This document shows positions 8,479 through 16,402 of a stretch of DNA of 64,000 nucleotides, piece after piece. Made by a program: the position numbers and the translations under genes. A model generated the notes under the pieces. The model saw nothing but the letters and a program-made list of their open reading frames with translations, did no database searches and was not told the DNA's origin. Each line of letters starts with the position of its first letter. Position 1 is the first letter of the stretch. The DNA is from CAYRXM01 sp964449465 (GTDB lineage Bacteria; Chloroflexota; Anaerolineae; JAFGEY01): NCBI GenBank assembly GCA_964449465.1, contig CAYVBK010000014.1:47572-111571 (forward strand), in the 5' to 3' direction.

Positions 8479-11030
8479 GATCGCTCCAATTGCATCATTC
8501 GTGTTTCTCCGGCGCAGATGACGAGGCCAGGATAAAGGGTGATGGATTGGCCGCGCCGGGCCACCTGCAGCGTGTCCACCGCCAAAACGCCTTCCACCAG
8601 CCGGATGTCAAGCTGGTCGGCATAGAGGGTGAGCGTTCCCCAGCCGGAGGCGGTGGAGAAAAAGCAGGTGAACGGCTGCACATCGAGGCGCGGGGCCAGC
8701 GTCAGCGTGCGCGTGGGCGCGGTGTAACGGAAACCTGAAAAGGCAATGAGCAGGGCATAGCTGGCCATAGCGCGGGCGTAATAGCTGCCACATTCGTACT
8801 CGTTCCACGGATTGCGCACGTGCCCGTTGTAGCGCGAGCGAACGGCTTGTACAAGGGTCAGTCCTGCTTCAACCATCCCTTCGGCGATGAGGTGCGCGGC
8901 CACCTGATACTCGACGCCTGTCCAGACTTCATCGGAATAGACAAACGGCAGGGTGGGCTTGCCGCCGCGCGGCCAGGTGCAAAGCAGCAGCCCGGGTTCG
9001 TCGCCCAGGGCATAGCCGGGGCGCTGTGGATTGGCGTGCTCCCACGGGCTGGGCTGCAAGTTGTAGCGATAGACGGCGGCGAGATGGCTGCGGATGGAAT
9101 CCTTGTTCTGAGAGGTTTCCACGCCGCACAACTGCGCCAGCCACGCCCCCCAGACGCCATCCGAAAGACAGCCAGAACCCACTTGATATTTTGGCCCTTC
9201 GGCCTGGAGCAAACGCGCTTTGTCAGAGTCATCGCCCGGAATGGTGGACGGCGATTGGTCGCGCGGCTCCTTGACCGTCGGAACGGGTTCCATGATCTCT
9301 TGCTGGTAATACTCACCGTTGAACAGGCGGGCTTCGATGGCCCGCGCGCCTTTTTGGGCCAGTTCGTCATAAGCGGCGGCGTCTTGGGGCTGCCCGGCGT
9401 CGCGCGCCAGAGCAGACATGGCCGCCAGCGCGCCGAGGTAGAAACTGGAGCACAATCCGTCTGGCCCCCAGAATTCGATGTCATAGGTGTTGTGGTGCGG
9501 TTCTTCGATCAGCCCTACGCGGCGCGGATCCCACTGCGCGATGCAGTAATCCAGGCTGCGTTTGGCAAGCGGGACCATGCGCGCCAGCCAGTCGCGGTCG
9601 CCGCTGATCTGCCACTCGCGATAGACCTTGATGATTCCGCCCAGTTGACCGTCGGCGGCGGCATGGAAATCGTGCGCGGTGGGCAGGCCGGGCGGGGCGG
9701 CGCGAAAATTGACGTGGCCGCGCGCGTCCATCGCCTCGCCCAGCTCACGCTCGCGCAGCGTCCGCTCGAGGGCGGGGAAAAGGTGTGGGATCGACTGGGC
9801 ATAGTTCCAGACGTGAGTGCAGCTGCCGGGACAGCAGCCGCCGTCGCAAAAGCAGCCTTCCCAACCCCACAGGTCGCCGCTTTCGTGGCGCAAAATGGTC
9901 GGCGACTTGATGATCGCCAGGTTGGCCGAAACGGCGTCCAGCACGGAGGCAGGCAGGGAGGATGAAAACAGCGCGTCGTGAAAAGCCCGCGTCCGTTCGC
10001 GCAGACCAGCGTAATGCTCGCGCACATAAAGCAGCACGGCGTGGGCGTCTGCCCACTGTGTGGCATAGAACGGGCGCCACATAATGCATCCTGAGGAAAC
10101 ATCTGCCGGCAACGTCCCGCCGCTGGCTGTTTTGGCCGAAATGTTGGGGAAATGCCAGGCGATCACGATCGGGTAGGTGATGCTTTCGCCGGGGGCCAGT
10201 TCGCCGGCCACCAGCAGCGAGCCGCCATCGCGGGCAGGGGCGCCGTCCATCTGCACCCCGTCTGTCGGGCGAAAGGTTCCGGTCGAGACCTCGTGCCACA
10301 AGGCCGAGATGGCGTCGAACCAGCCGCCGCGCAGCCAGCGCGCCTTGATCGCCGGTTCCCCGCGCAAGATGCCCAGCGCGGCGCTGCCAAATGACGGGGA
10401 ATCTGGCGGCGCCTGGTTCCAATAATAAACCCCCAGGCCAGGGATCGCCTGGCTGCGCGTGCGCGTCTCGGCGCCTTTCCAGGCCAGGTGCGAGAGATGG
10501 TAAGAGAATTGGTAAGGCACGGACCGGTCAGAGGTGTTGCGCAGTTGGTATTCGAGGATGGCGCATGGAATGCCCGAATTGAGGTCGTCGAGCGGGATGA
10601 ACGGGTTAAAGCCGGTCAGCGTGACCGCCAGTGGCAGAGCGGGGTCGAAGAGTTCCACCCTCCCAAAGGGATACTCGCCTGTAAAAGTGCAGTCGCGCAA
10701 GCGAGGCAGGCCTTCAAAGCCGCCGCCGTTATAGCCCTGCGATTTCAGCCCCAGGTTATAGATTTTTTCCGGCGGAAAGGGGCCCTCCAGCAGGCGCGTT
10801 TTCCCTTCGCCGGGCAGATGCAAGATGGCAAATCCGGCATCCAGCGGCTGGTGACGGTCGGGCATGGCGCTGATAGAATGTGCATGGCGGATGGAGAAAT
10901 CTTGCAGCCCGCCGTAGCCGTTCAGGCAGATGCACCCCGCGCCCATGCCGCCAAGCGGCATGGCAACCTGAAGCAGGTTGGGGCCGCGTAATGTCTGGGT
11001 CAAACCTTGCAGGCCGATGCATTCGGGCAT
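8475..11030 (-). CDS. GH116-family glycosidase
   Basis: An 851-residue protein with the two parts of GH116 (non-lysosomal glucosylceramidase type): an N-terminal beta domain beginning PLGGMGAGCICLNGYGGLQDF and a C-terminal (alpha/alpha)6 catalytic domain. Glu391 (WGWEGCF, before CTHVWNY) is the inferred nucleophile and Asp517 (NTYDIEFWGPDG) the acid/base; their spacing of 126 residues is close to that in characterised archaeal GH116. Bacterial members are retaining beta-glucosidases or beta-xylosidases. No signal peptide, so cytoplasmic. GGGGGA precedes the ATG. It follows the esterase gene by ten bases. Confidence 0.9.
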   Translation of the reverse strand: MPECIGLQGLTQTLRGPNLLQVAMPLGGMGAGCICLNGYGGLQDFSIRHAHSISAMPDRHQPLDAGFAILHLPGEGKTRLLEGPFPPEKIYNLGLKSQGYNGGGFEGLPRLRDCTFTGEYPFGRVELFDPALPLAVTLTGFNPFIPLDDLNSGIPCAILEYQLRNTSDRSVPYQFSYHLSHLAWKGAETRTRSQAIPGLGVYYWNQAPPDSPSFGSAALGILRGEPAIKARWLRGGWFDAISALWHEVSTGTFRPTDGVQMDGAPARDGGSLLVAGELAPGESITYPIVIAWHFPNISAKTASGGTLPADVSSGCIMWRPFYATQWADAHAVLLYVREHYAGLRERTRAFHDALFSSSLPASVLDAVSANLAIIKSPTILRHESGDLWGWEGCFCDGGCCPGSCTHVWNYAQSIPHLFPALERTLRERELGEAMDARGHVNFRAAPPGLPTAHDFHAAADGQLGGIIKVYREWQISGDRDWLARMVPLAKRSLDYCIAQWDPRRVGLIEEPHHNTYDIEFWGPDGLCSSFYLGALAAMSALARDAGQPQDAAAYDELAQKGARAIEARLFNGEYYQQEIMEPVPTVKEPRDQSPSTIPGDDSDKARLLQAEGPKYQVGSGCLSDGVWGAWLAQLCGVETSQNKDSIRSHLAAVYRYNLQPSPWEHANPQRPGYALGDEPGLLLCTWPRGGKPTLPFVYSDEVWTGVEYQVAAHLIAEGMVEAGLTLVQAVRSRYNGHVRNPWNEYECGSYYARAMASYALLIAFSGFRYTAPTRTLTLAPRLDVQPFTCFFSTASGWGTLTLYADQLDIRLVEGVLAVDTLQVARRGQSITLYPGLVICAGETRMMQLERS

Positions 11031-11040
11031 CGCTATCCCC

Positions 11041-11844
11041 CTATTTTCCGAGATTCCAGGCCAGAAACCAGAGCATCATGGCCACGGTCCAGTTAAAGGG
11101 CGGCCACGGCTTGCGCCGCACCGGTTCCAAGCCGTGACCGGTGTGGCGCATCACAAGTTTGTGCGCCCTGGCTCCGGCCCGCCGCAGGGCAGTGTGCAGC
11201 AAGTACGCTTGCTCCACCGGCACCACGGAGTCGGCGTCGCCATGGACGATCAAAAAGGGCGGCGCGTCGCGCCGGACATACGTCACCGGACTGCCGGCGA
11301 CCAGCCCGTCTGCGCCAAAGACGTTGACCTTGAGTTCTTCCACCCAATCGGGAAAGGCGCGCGTCAGGTCGGTGGGACCAGACATCTCGATCACCGCTTG
11401 CACCTGGCTGGACTGCTCCAGATAAGGCCCCACGTCCCATCCGGCGTCTGGGCCGCTCAGGCCGGCCAGCGCGACCAGGTGTCCCCCGGCACTGTGTCCG
11501 ATCAGGCCAATGTGCGCAGAGTTGAGGTTGTAGGCGGCGGCGTGCGCTCGCAGGTAGCGGATGGCACACTTGACATCCTCGATCATAGCTGGAAAGCGAT
11601 CATCGGGGTACAGGCGATAGTTGATCGAGGCGACCAGGTAGCCCGGCGGAACGACGGCCAAGGGGGCCTTGTCGCCCTCAGACCAGCCACCGCCGTGAAC
11701 AAAAATCAGCCCACGCCACGAGCCGCGCGTTTTGGGATAATAGACATCCATTTTGAGCGCGCGGCCATTCACAATGTTGTACGTCACATCGCGCTCAACA
11801 GCGCCGCGTTTTGTCGCATCAAAGCCCGTGTTCTTTACCGCCAA
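11041..11844 (-). CDS. Alpha/beta hydrolase (esterase, HGGGW type)
   Basis: A 267-residue carboxylesterase of the hormone-sensitive-lipase-like group. The oxyanion motif HGGGW is at residues 50-54, the nucleophile is Ser118 (GHSAGG), and the acid and base are in VHGDADSVVP and MRHTGHG. No signal peptide. The apparent start is TTG at 11844, supported by GGGAGG six bases upstream and by overlap with the preceding amidohydrolase gene. In a glycan locus such enzymes usually remove acetyl or other acyl groups from sugars; the substrate here is not determined. Confidence 0.88.
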   Translation of the reverse strand: MAVKNTGFDATKRGAVERDVTYNIVNGRALKMDVYYPKTRGSWRGLIFVHGGGWSEGDKAPLAVVPPGYLVASINYRLYPDDRFPAMIEDVKCAIRYLRAHAAAYNLNSAHIGLIGHSAGGHLVALAGLSGPDAGWDVGPYLEQSSQVQAVIEMSGPTDLTRAFPDWVEELKVNVFGADGLVAGSPVTYVRRDAPPFLIVHGDADSVVPVEQAYLLHTALRRAGARAHKLVMRHTGHGLEPVRRKPWPPFNWTVAMMLWFLAWNLGK

Positions 11845-12827
11845 GCCGAACCTCCCTGTTCAAGATACACCCGCTCGAAATTTCGAGCATAGATATTCTC
11901 CAGGGCGGTACGCGGCAGGCCGAGGCCGTGATAGCGCGTTCCACCGGGCATTTCAAATTCGCCGTCCACCTGGAGAAAGGAGCGGATCAGCACCGAGATG
12001 GACTGCATCAACCGGAATCCATCCGGCCCGCGCACGAGGACGCGCGTGTCAGTGTCGGTGCCATAAAGGATGCGCGTCTGGTAACGCAAGAAAAAGGCGC
12101 GCACCGCAGCCGAATTGCGGCTGAAATCGGTATACATATCCATGTGCGGAGCCAGGTCAAAGCACACGTTGGAATGCGCGTCGAGCAGACGCGCCGCCCG
12201 CTCCAACTCGCGAGAGAGAAAATAGAAATGGGCCAACACAAGGTTGAGGCCGGGGTATCTTGCCAGCACGTGCGCTACCTCGGCATACAGCGTCTCTTTG
12301 GTCGGATAGCTGCCGTCCGTATAATCCCAACCGCTTTGGCGTGCCCAGGCAGGGCAGCGTGCGGCGTCCCAAAACTCGTCCGGGTCAGCGATGTGCAAGA
12401 TGACCGGAAACTGCATCTCTGCCAGCGCGGCCCACATGGGCGCGTACAGCGGCCCATCGAGTGGAAAGGGCAGCAGTTTGCGCACCTGGGGTTTGCCTTC
12501 GATCAGCTTGAGACCATTAAAGCCCTGAGCGCGCAGCGCCCGCACCTGTGCGGCCAGCATATCCGGCGCGTTGGCCGGGTCGGCCAGGGCCGGGCCGTAT
12601 TCCAATGCGCCAGAGAGGTAAACCCGGTCGGGGTGATGCTGCTTGAAATACAAGGCCGCCGCGTTTTGCGTGGTGCCGTCGAGGTTGGGGAGACAGACCA
12701 GGTTAAAGCGAGGGCATGTGCCCATCGCACCAGCATCCATCAGCGCCAGGATGTCGTCCATTTTGTCCGGGTGGACGAAATGAACATGGCTGTCAATGAC
12801 CGGCAGGGTCGCAGCAGGATAAATCAT
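11835..12827 (-). CDS. Amidohydrolase (amidohydro_2) family, possible sugar lactonase
   Basis: A 330-residue TIM-barrel hydrolase. The N-terminal metal motif is His14-x-His16 (IDSHVHF), and a C-terminal Asp occurs in ILYGTDTDTR. The amidohydro_2 family includes L-fucono- and L-rhamnono-lactonases and decarboxylases. The start overlaps the GH172 stop (ATGA), and its own stop overlaps the esterase gene by ten bases, so it is deeply embedded in the glycan operon. With a dehydrogenase further downstream, an oxidative sugar route through a lactone is plausible, but this is inference. Confidence 0.8.
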   Translation of the reverse strand: MIYPAATLPVIDSHVHFVHPDKMDDILALMDAGAMGTCPRFNLVCLPNLDGTTQNAAALYFKQHHPDRVYLSGALEYGPALADPANAPDMLAAQVRALRAQGFNGLKLIEGKPQVRKLLPFPLDGPLYAPMWAALAEMQFPVILHIADPDEFWDAARCPAWARQSGWDYTDGSYPTKETLYAEVAHVLARYPGLNLVLAHFYFLSRELERAARLLDAHSNVCFDLAPHMDMYTDFSRNSAAVRAFFLRYQTRILYGTDTDTRVLVRGPDGFRLMQSISVLIRSFLQVDGEFEMPGGTRYHGLGLPRTALENIYARNFERVYLEQGGSAWR

Positions 12828-14002
12828 GGATTGCCTGCCGCCCGCGCTTTGAAGGCGCGCATTTCGTCGGTCAACGTCACCGGCTTACCAGGACATTCTC
12901 GCTCTGGGTCGCGCAGCCAGTCGCCCTGATTGTCGCGGCGCACGGGCAGCCGCTGCATTACCGGTGGCGGGGCCACGACCGGCGTGGGCCGTTCAGCATA
13001 CCAGTAGGCCACGCTGCTCATCTCATTAGCCAGGTGATTGGCGTGACCGTGTTCAATCGTCACCTTGATCTCGCGGGTAAAGCGCACCGGATTCTCCAGG
13101 TGGAACACATAACTGGTTTGATAGCCGCTGTTGCCGCGATACAGTTCGATTTCGGGGTTGGGAATGGTGCCGCCTTCGTAAATAGACGAACCATTGCGCA
13201 TAAAAGCGTTGGGCTGCATGCCCCCGGCATGGTTGAAATAGTCCTCGCTGCCGGTGCCGTGCAGATCGGGCGGCCATTTGTAGCCATCTACCCAGATCAT
13301 GTCATCGCCCTCGCCCCACCAGTTGCGGGTGAAATTGGTGACCGAGAGATTGCAGCCGATGTAATGCCCGCGTCCCTGCGTCTCTAGAATGACATAGTTG
13401 TTTTCCCAGGCGGTGCGCCCGACATTGACTGCATCTGCCAGAGGCGTGTTGACGGTGATCTCGGGACCCCAACCGCCAAAGGGATTGGCGCGGCGAAACT
13501 CGGCGTGCAGATAGGCCATATCCGGCGGAAAATCCTCTCGGAATGTGTCCCGCAATGTTTCATAATCCACATAAAAGTATTGGCGATGGGGCTGATCGCT
13601 CTCGTTAACCAGTTCGACCACGGCGCGTTGGGCAAAGGGCATGGGCAGGTAACAATTGAGGGCACAGGGCTTGTTGAATTGATGATTGAAAAAGGTCGAG
13701 GCCGAGAAAAGGGCACTCTGGAACGAGTTGACCATGCCATGTCCCAGACAGAACAAGTCACCCAGCGGCGCCAGTACGCTCGGATATGGGGCATTGTCAT
13801 AGGTGATCTTGAGCAGGCACTCGCGGTAATGATGGAGTTGCGTCATCCAAATATGGGTGATCTGCGCCGGGCCGGCTATATCGGCCAGCACGACCGACAC
13901 ACCCGGCGGGATGATCCACAGGTCGTGATTGCGGCCGGTCTGATCCCACGACGAAACCCGACCGGTCTTGCGGTCGCGCAAACGGGTTAACTCTGCAAGC
14001 AT
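12824..14002 (-). CDS. GH172 (DUF2961) family glycosidase
   Basis: A 392-residue protein starting at the ATG at 14002, which has GGAGG upstream; the longer frame would run far into the preceding gene. The hallmark GTGSEDYF places Glu253 at a catalytic position, and the N-terminus (GRVSSWDQTGRNHD) and AGPAQITHIWMT match the family. Characterised GH172 enzymes act on alpha-D-fructofuranosides or D-arabinofuranosides, including D-arabinan, and form trimers or larger assemblies. No signal peptide. It overlaps the LacI-fusion gene by 16 bases, so the regulator and hydrolase are translated together. Confidence 0.9.
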   Translation of the reverse strand: MLAELTRLRDRKTGRVSSWDQTGRNHDLWIIPPGVSVVLADIAGPAQITHIWMTQLHHYRECLLKITYDNAPYPSVLAPLGDLFCLGHGMVNSFQSALFSASTFFNHQFNKPCALNCYLPMPFAQRAVVELVNESDQPHRQYFYVDYETLRDTFREDFPPDMAYLHAEFRRANPFGGWGPEITVNTPLADAVNVGRTAWENNYVILETQGRGHYIGCNLSVTNFTRNWWGEGDDMIWVDGYKWPPDLHGTGSEDYFNHAGGMQPNAFMRNGSSIYEGGTIPNPEIELYRGNSGYQTSYVFHLENPVRFTREIKVTIEHGHANHLANEMSSVAYWYAERPTPVVAPPPVMQRLPVRRDNQGDWLRDPERECPGKPVTLTDEMRAFKARAAGNP

Positions 14003-15588
14003 CCTGGTCCTCCATTTTGAGTTTGATTCAGAGTCGCCTCGGCTATATTCGCTGCACGGCGTGCCAGTTCTGAAATGTGAGCGGTGGGGAATTGCGCCAA
14101 CGCCGTACACAAAGTGTCCTCCAGTGGCGCCGTCCATTGAGGCGGAATGTGCGCCGCCGCACTGCGCAACCCCATCACCGAACCGACGCTGGCGGCATTG
14201 CTGCCGGTGTCCATTCCACAGGCGACGGCCAACCCCAGGGTGCGGGTAAAATCGCCGCCGCCATAGAGCAGCGCCAGGACAACCCAGGCCGTGTTGTTGA
14301 TCGCATGCAGGGGCGAATAGACACCGCAGCGCAAGATCAACTGATCATAAGCCTGCTCCCAATCGTCACCGCTGCGATACGCCGCCAATACTGCGTTGAC
14401 GGCCTCGGCCAGCCGACAGTGGCGCGGAATCTCGGACAGCCCCACACGCACAATGTCCACCATATCATCGGTTACAAAAGCCCAGGCCAGCATAGCCGCC
14501 ATCAACATGGCACTATAGACGCCATTTTTAGTGTGCGACAGCGCAGCATCCTTGTAGGCCAACGCCGCCGCCCACTCTGGCTGGCCCGGCGCGATATAGC
14601 CGTACAGGTCGGCCCGCGTCCGCGAGCCATCATACTCACGCTCCGGGTTGACAAAGACGGCGGACTCTTCAGGGTGAACGTTCCAGACCAGGTTGCGATA
14701 AACCGCCCGCTCGGCGATATGGAGGCCAAAGTAGGGCAGGTGAGTCAACCAGGCAGTGGCTACATCGGTCGTCTTGAAATCCAGACCACAGGTTTCGAGG
14801 ATGTGGAGCGACAGCAAGGTCAAGTCGGTATCGTCATCGCAGGGCGCGCCGTGGATTTCGCCGCCAAAACAGCCGGCCGCATGGGGCGCAAGGTCGAAAT
14901 TCGGCGGCGGCGACACCAGGCGCGACACATAGTCGGTGAGGGGATAGCTGTTTGTCAGTTGCAGATACTGCCGCACCTGGCTTTTCGACCAGCCCATTTG
15001 CAACGGCTTGCCCAACACACATCCGGCCACACGACCCAGCCACGCCCCATAAATCCGCTCATAAAGCGTCGTCGAGGTGATCACAACCGGCACAGCGCGC
15101 GGCCCATCGGGGCGGGCTGCGCGGATGCCGTCCAGCGTTTCGGGTTCATCATAGCCCCAGTCGGGCCGCAGCGGCGCCGACAGCAGCGCGGTGTACAGGT
15201 CGTACAGTTTGTGCTTGGATGGCCTGGCAAGCGCAGCCAATTGTTCGCGATAGCAGTTAATCGCATAGCCCTCTTCGTCGCGCTGCTGCATTTCGAGCTG
15301 CAACACTTCTAAAATCTGAGGAACATCGTAAAAAGCCAGCAGGCCGGACGGAGGAATGGTCGGGCCTCTGGAACGACGGAGACGTTTGCCACTGGCCTGG
15401 GTGGCGTGGCGGCGAGCCAGATTTTGGGCATACTGGTCGGGCTGATAGGCCAGCTCTTCCACCACCTGCAAAATGCGCTCGCGGGTGGCATCGGCCATAC
15501 GCCCCTTGCCGGAAAGTGCCTGAGAGACAGCGGCAGTAGAAACGCCCACACGGGCGGCCACATCTTCTAGTGTGATTTTTTTGCTCAT
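13987..15588 (-). CDS. LacI helix-turn-helix fused to ADP-ribosylglycohydrolase
   Basis: A 533-residue two-domain protein. Residues 4-60 are a LacI-family DNA-binding domain (ITLEDVAARVGVSTAAVSQ, then a hinge-like LAYQPDQYAQNLARR). Instead of the usual periplasmic-binding-like sensor, residues about 176-520 are an ADP-ribosylglycohydrolase fold: YERIYGAWLGRVAGCVLGKP, metal motif DDDTD at 251-255, and DTGSNAASVGSVMG at 460-473. Most relatives carry DTD in the last motif, so Gly462 replaces a likely metal ligand. The ATG at 15588 is fixed by the promoter at 15640-15668, which lies inside the longer frame. Inference: a regulator of the locus whose sensor is an enzyme-derived domain. Confidence 0.88.
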   Translation of the reverse strand: MSKKITLEDVAARVGVSTAAVSQALSGKGRMADATRERILQVVEELAYQPDQYAQNLARRHATQASGKRLRRSRGPTIPPSGLLAFYDVPQILEVLQLEMQQRDEEGYAINCYREQLAALARPSKHKLYDLYTALLSAPLRPDWGYDEPETLDGIRAARPDGPRAVPVVITSTTLYERIYGAWLGRVAGCVLGKPLQMGWSKSQVRQYLQLTNSYPLTDYVSRLVSPPPNFDLAPHAAGCFGGEIHGAPCDDDTDLTLLSLHILETCGLDFKTTDVATAWLTHLPYFGLHIAERAVYRNLVWNVHPEESAVFVNPEREYDGSRTRADLYGYIAPGQPEWAAALAYKDAALSHTKNGVYSAMLMAAMLAWAFVTDDMVDIVRVGLSEIPRHCRLAEAVNAVLAAYRSGDDWEQAYDQLILRCGVYSPLHAINNTAWVVLALLYGGGDFTRTLGLAVACGMDTGSNAASVGSVMGLRSAAAHIPPQWTAPLEDTLCTALAQFPTAHISELARRAANIAEATLNQTQNGGPGCLQS

Positions 15589-15639
15589 AGGGGTCAGGTC
15601 GAATCGTTCATTCTTGTGGTTAAGCGCATAACTTGTATT

Positions 15640-15668
15640 ATTATAAATCAGATTAATCGCTTTGTCAA
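15640..15668 (-). promoter_or_regulatory. Sigma70 promoter of the LacI-fusion operon
   Basis: A perfect -35 TTGACA (15668-15663) and perfect -10 TATAAT (15645-15640) separated by 17 bases. Transcription should begin near 15633, leaving a leader of about 45 bases. No strong ribosome site precedes the ATG at 15588. Confidence 0.85.
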
Positions 15669-15681
15669 TACCTTTTGACAA
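15662..15681. promoter_or_regulatory. Candidate operator over the -35 box
   Basis: Inverted repeat TTGTCAA (15662-15668) and TTGACAA (15675-15681) with a six-base centre. It covers the -35 element, a natural place for repression, possibly by the LacI-fusion protein itself. The same TTGACA arm recurs in the palindrome at 15852-15875. Confidence 0.45.
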
Positions 15682-15687
15682 GACACC

Positions 15688-15765
15688 CTACAAATGCAAC
15701 CTCTCAACCTCATCGCCGGCAGCAAAATAGTCGGCTTGGGTATAATATTCTTGCGGTTCGCTCAT
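15688..15765 (-). other. Possible truncated gene start (25 codons)
   Basis: A short frame reading MSEPQEYYTQADYFAAGDEVERLHL before a stop. The YTQADYFA pattern recalls the first strand of Uma2-type nuclease-fold proteins, but the rest is absent and no ribosome site is visible. It may be a gene remnant; low confidence. Confidence 0.2.
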
Positions 15766-15801
15766 TTTTTTCTAGTTCTTGAAATTGCCCGATCATATTT
15801 G

Positions 15802-15855
15802 AACATAGCTTTTTATGTCAACATAGCTTTTTATGTCAACATAGCTTTTTATGTC
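15802..15855. repeat. Three tandem 18-base repeats
   Basis: Three exact copies of AACATAGCTTTTTATGTC. Each contains the inverted arms ACATA and TATGT around a six-base loop. The array lies in gene-free DNA upstream of the LacI-fusion promoter. It could bind a regulator or be a repeat of no function. Confidence 0.9.
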
Positions 15856-15875
15856 AAGGGGCCAGCCCCTTGACA
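15852..15875. repeat. Palindrome with 11-base arms
   Basis: TGTCAAGGGGC at 15852-15862 and its exact complement at 15865-15875, with two bases between. It directly follows the 18-base tandem array. GC-rich partial palindromes continue to about 15914. Confidence 0.85.
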
Positions 15876-15917
15876 AACCCCGTCGGGGGTGCTTTGCCCC
15901 CCGAAAACCGGGGTGTT

Positions 15918-15998
15918 TTCTGTCGTCGCAGACCAGGCAAGGGCAATAGCCAGACATAAGAACGACTTGGGCCTGGTTTTCAGCCCCTGCCGACAGAA
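15918..15998. repeat. Nested inverted repeats, possible structured element
   Basis: Outer arms TTCTGTCG (15918-15925) and CGACAGAA (15991-15998) enclose inner arms ACCAGGC and GCCTGGT. The layout would allow a long folded RNA or cruciform. No promoter or U-run was found, so a transcribed RNA is not established. Confidence 0.4.
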
Positions 15999-16020
15999 TG
16001 TGGGCGGCTTTTGGGGGGTC

Positions 16021-16044
16021 GTAGGGGGCGAGGTTGCCCCCTAC
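16021..16044. repeat. Dispersed hairpin repeat, GTAGGGG type
   Basis: GTAGGGGGC (16021-16029) and its complement (16036-16044) around GAGGTT. A relative sharing TAGGGGCGAGGTT occurs at 39899-39930. Confidence 0.7.
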
Positions 16045-16056
16045 GCGGTGTATAAC

Positions 16057-16090
16057 GAGATTCTTGATCGCTTCGCTCCTCAGAATGACA
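16057..16090 (-). repeat. Dispersed repeat, HSEERSD type
   Basis: Minus-strand reading gives the well-known spurious peptide HSEERSDQES, the signature of an intergenic repeat found in many bacterial genomes. Together with neighbouring repeats it fills 15856-16100. From there to 16265 I see no gene. Confidence 0.65.
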
Positions 16091-16265
16091 CCCCAAAAGG
16101 TTAATTTTCGTCCCAAGGCAGATAGTTACGAATTCGCGGTAACCGGGTTTCGCGGGCGAGTTTGAGCCAGTTAGGGAGATAAATAGCGAGGGAAAAAGCC
16201 TATCGAGGCAAAACGAACCAGGCGGCTGTCTTGGGCGCAACTGTGCGCTCGCAAACTCAAAGACA

Positions 16266-16346
16266 CAAAGCATTTCTGGCGACTCAAAAATATCGTAAAT
16301 CTTTGTGTTCTCGGTGTCCTTTGTGGTAAAAATAGAATTTTTCAGC
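16266..16346 (+). repeat. Dispersed repeat, HKGH type, copy 2
   Basis: Plus-strand copy matching the minus-strand repeat at 8182-8258. The minus-strand translation gives HKGHREHKD, typical of this repeat class. It ends about 55 bases beyond the stop of the TctA-like permease gene. Confidence 0.65.
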
Positions 16347-16402
16347 AGTCTCCGAGAATCGAGAAAAATTATTTTTGGGACCTTTTTGAGCGGGAGCTAT
16401 TT

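Noticed and set aside
15793..16116. Tandem repeats as part of a CRISPR array
   Set aside because: Units of 18 bases abut with no spacers, so it is not a CRISPR array.
15980..16273. Reading frame containing HSEERSDQES
   Set aside because: Well-known false peptide from a dispersed repeat; no ribosome site and no conserved domain.
16284..16400. Apparent peptide with HKGHREHKD near the TctA gene
   Set aside because: This is the typical spurious translation of an intergenic repeat, not a gene.
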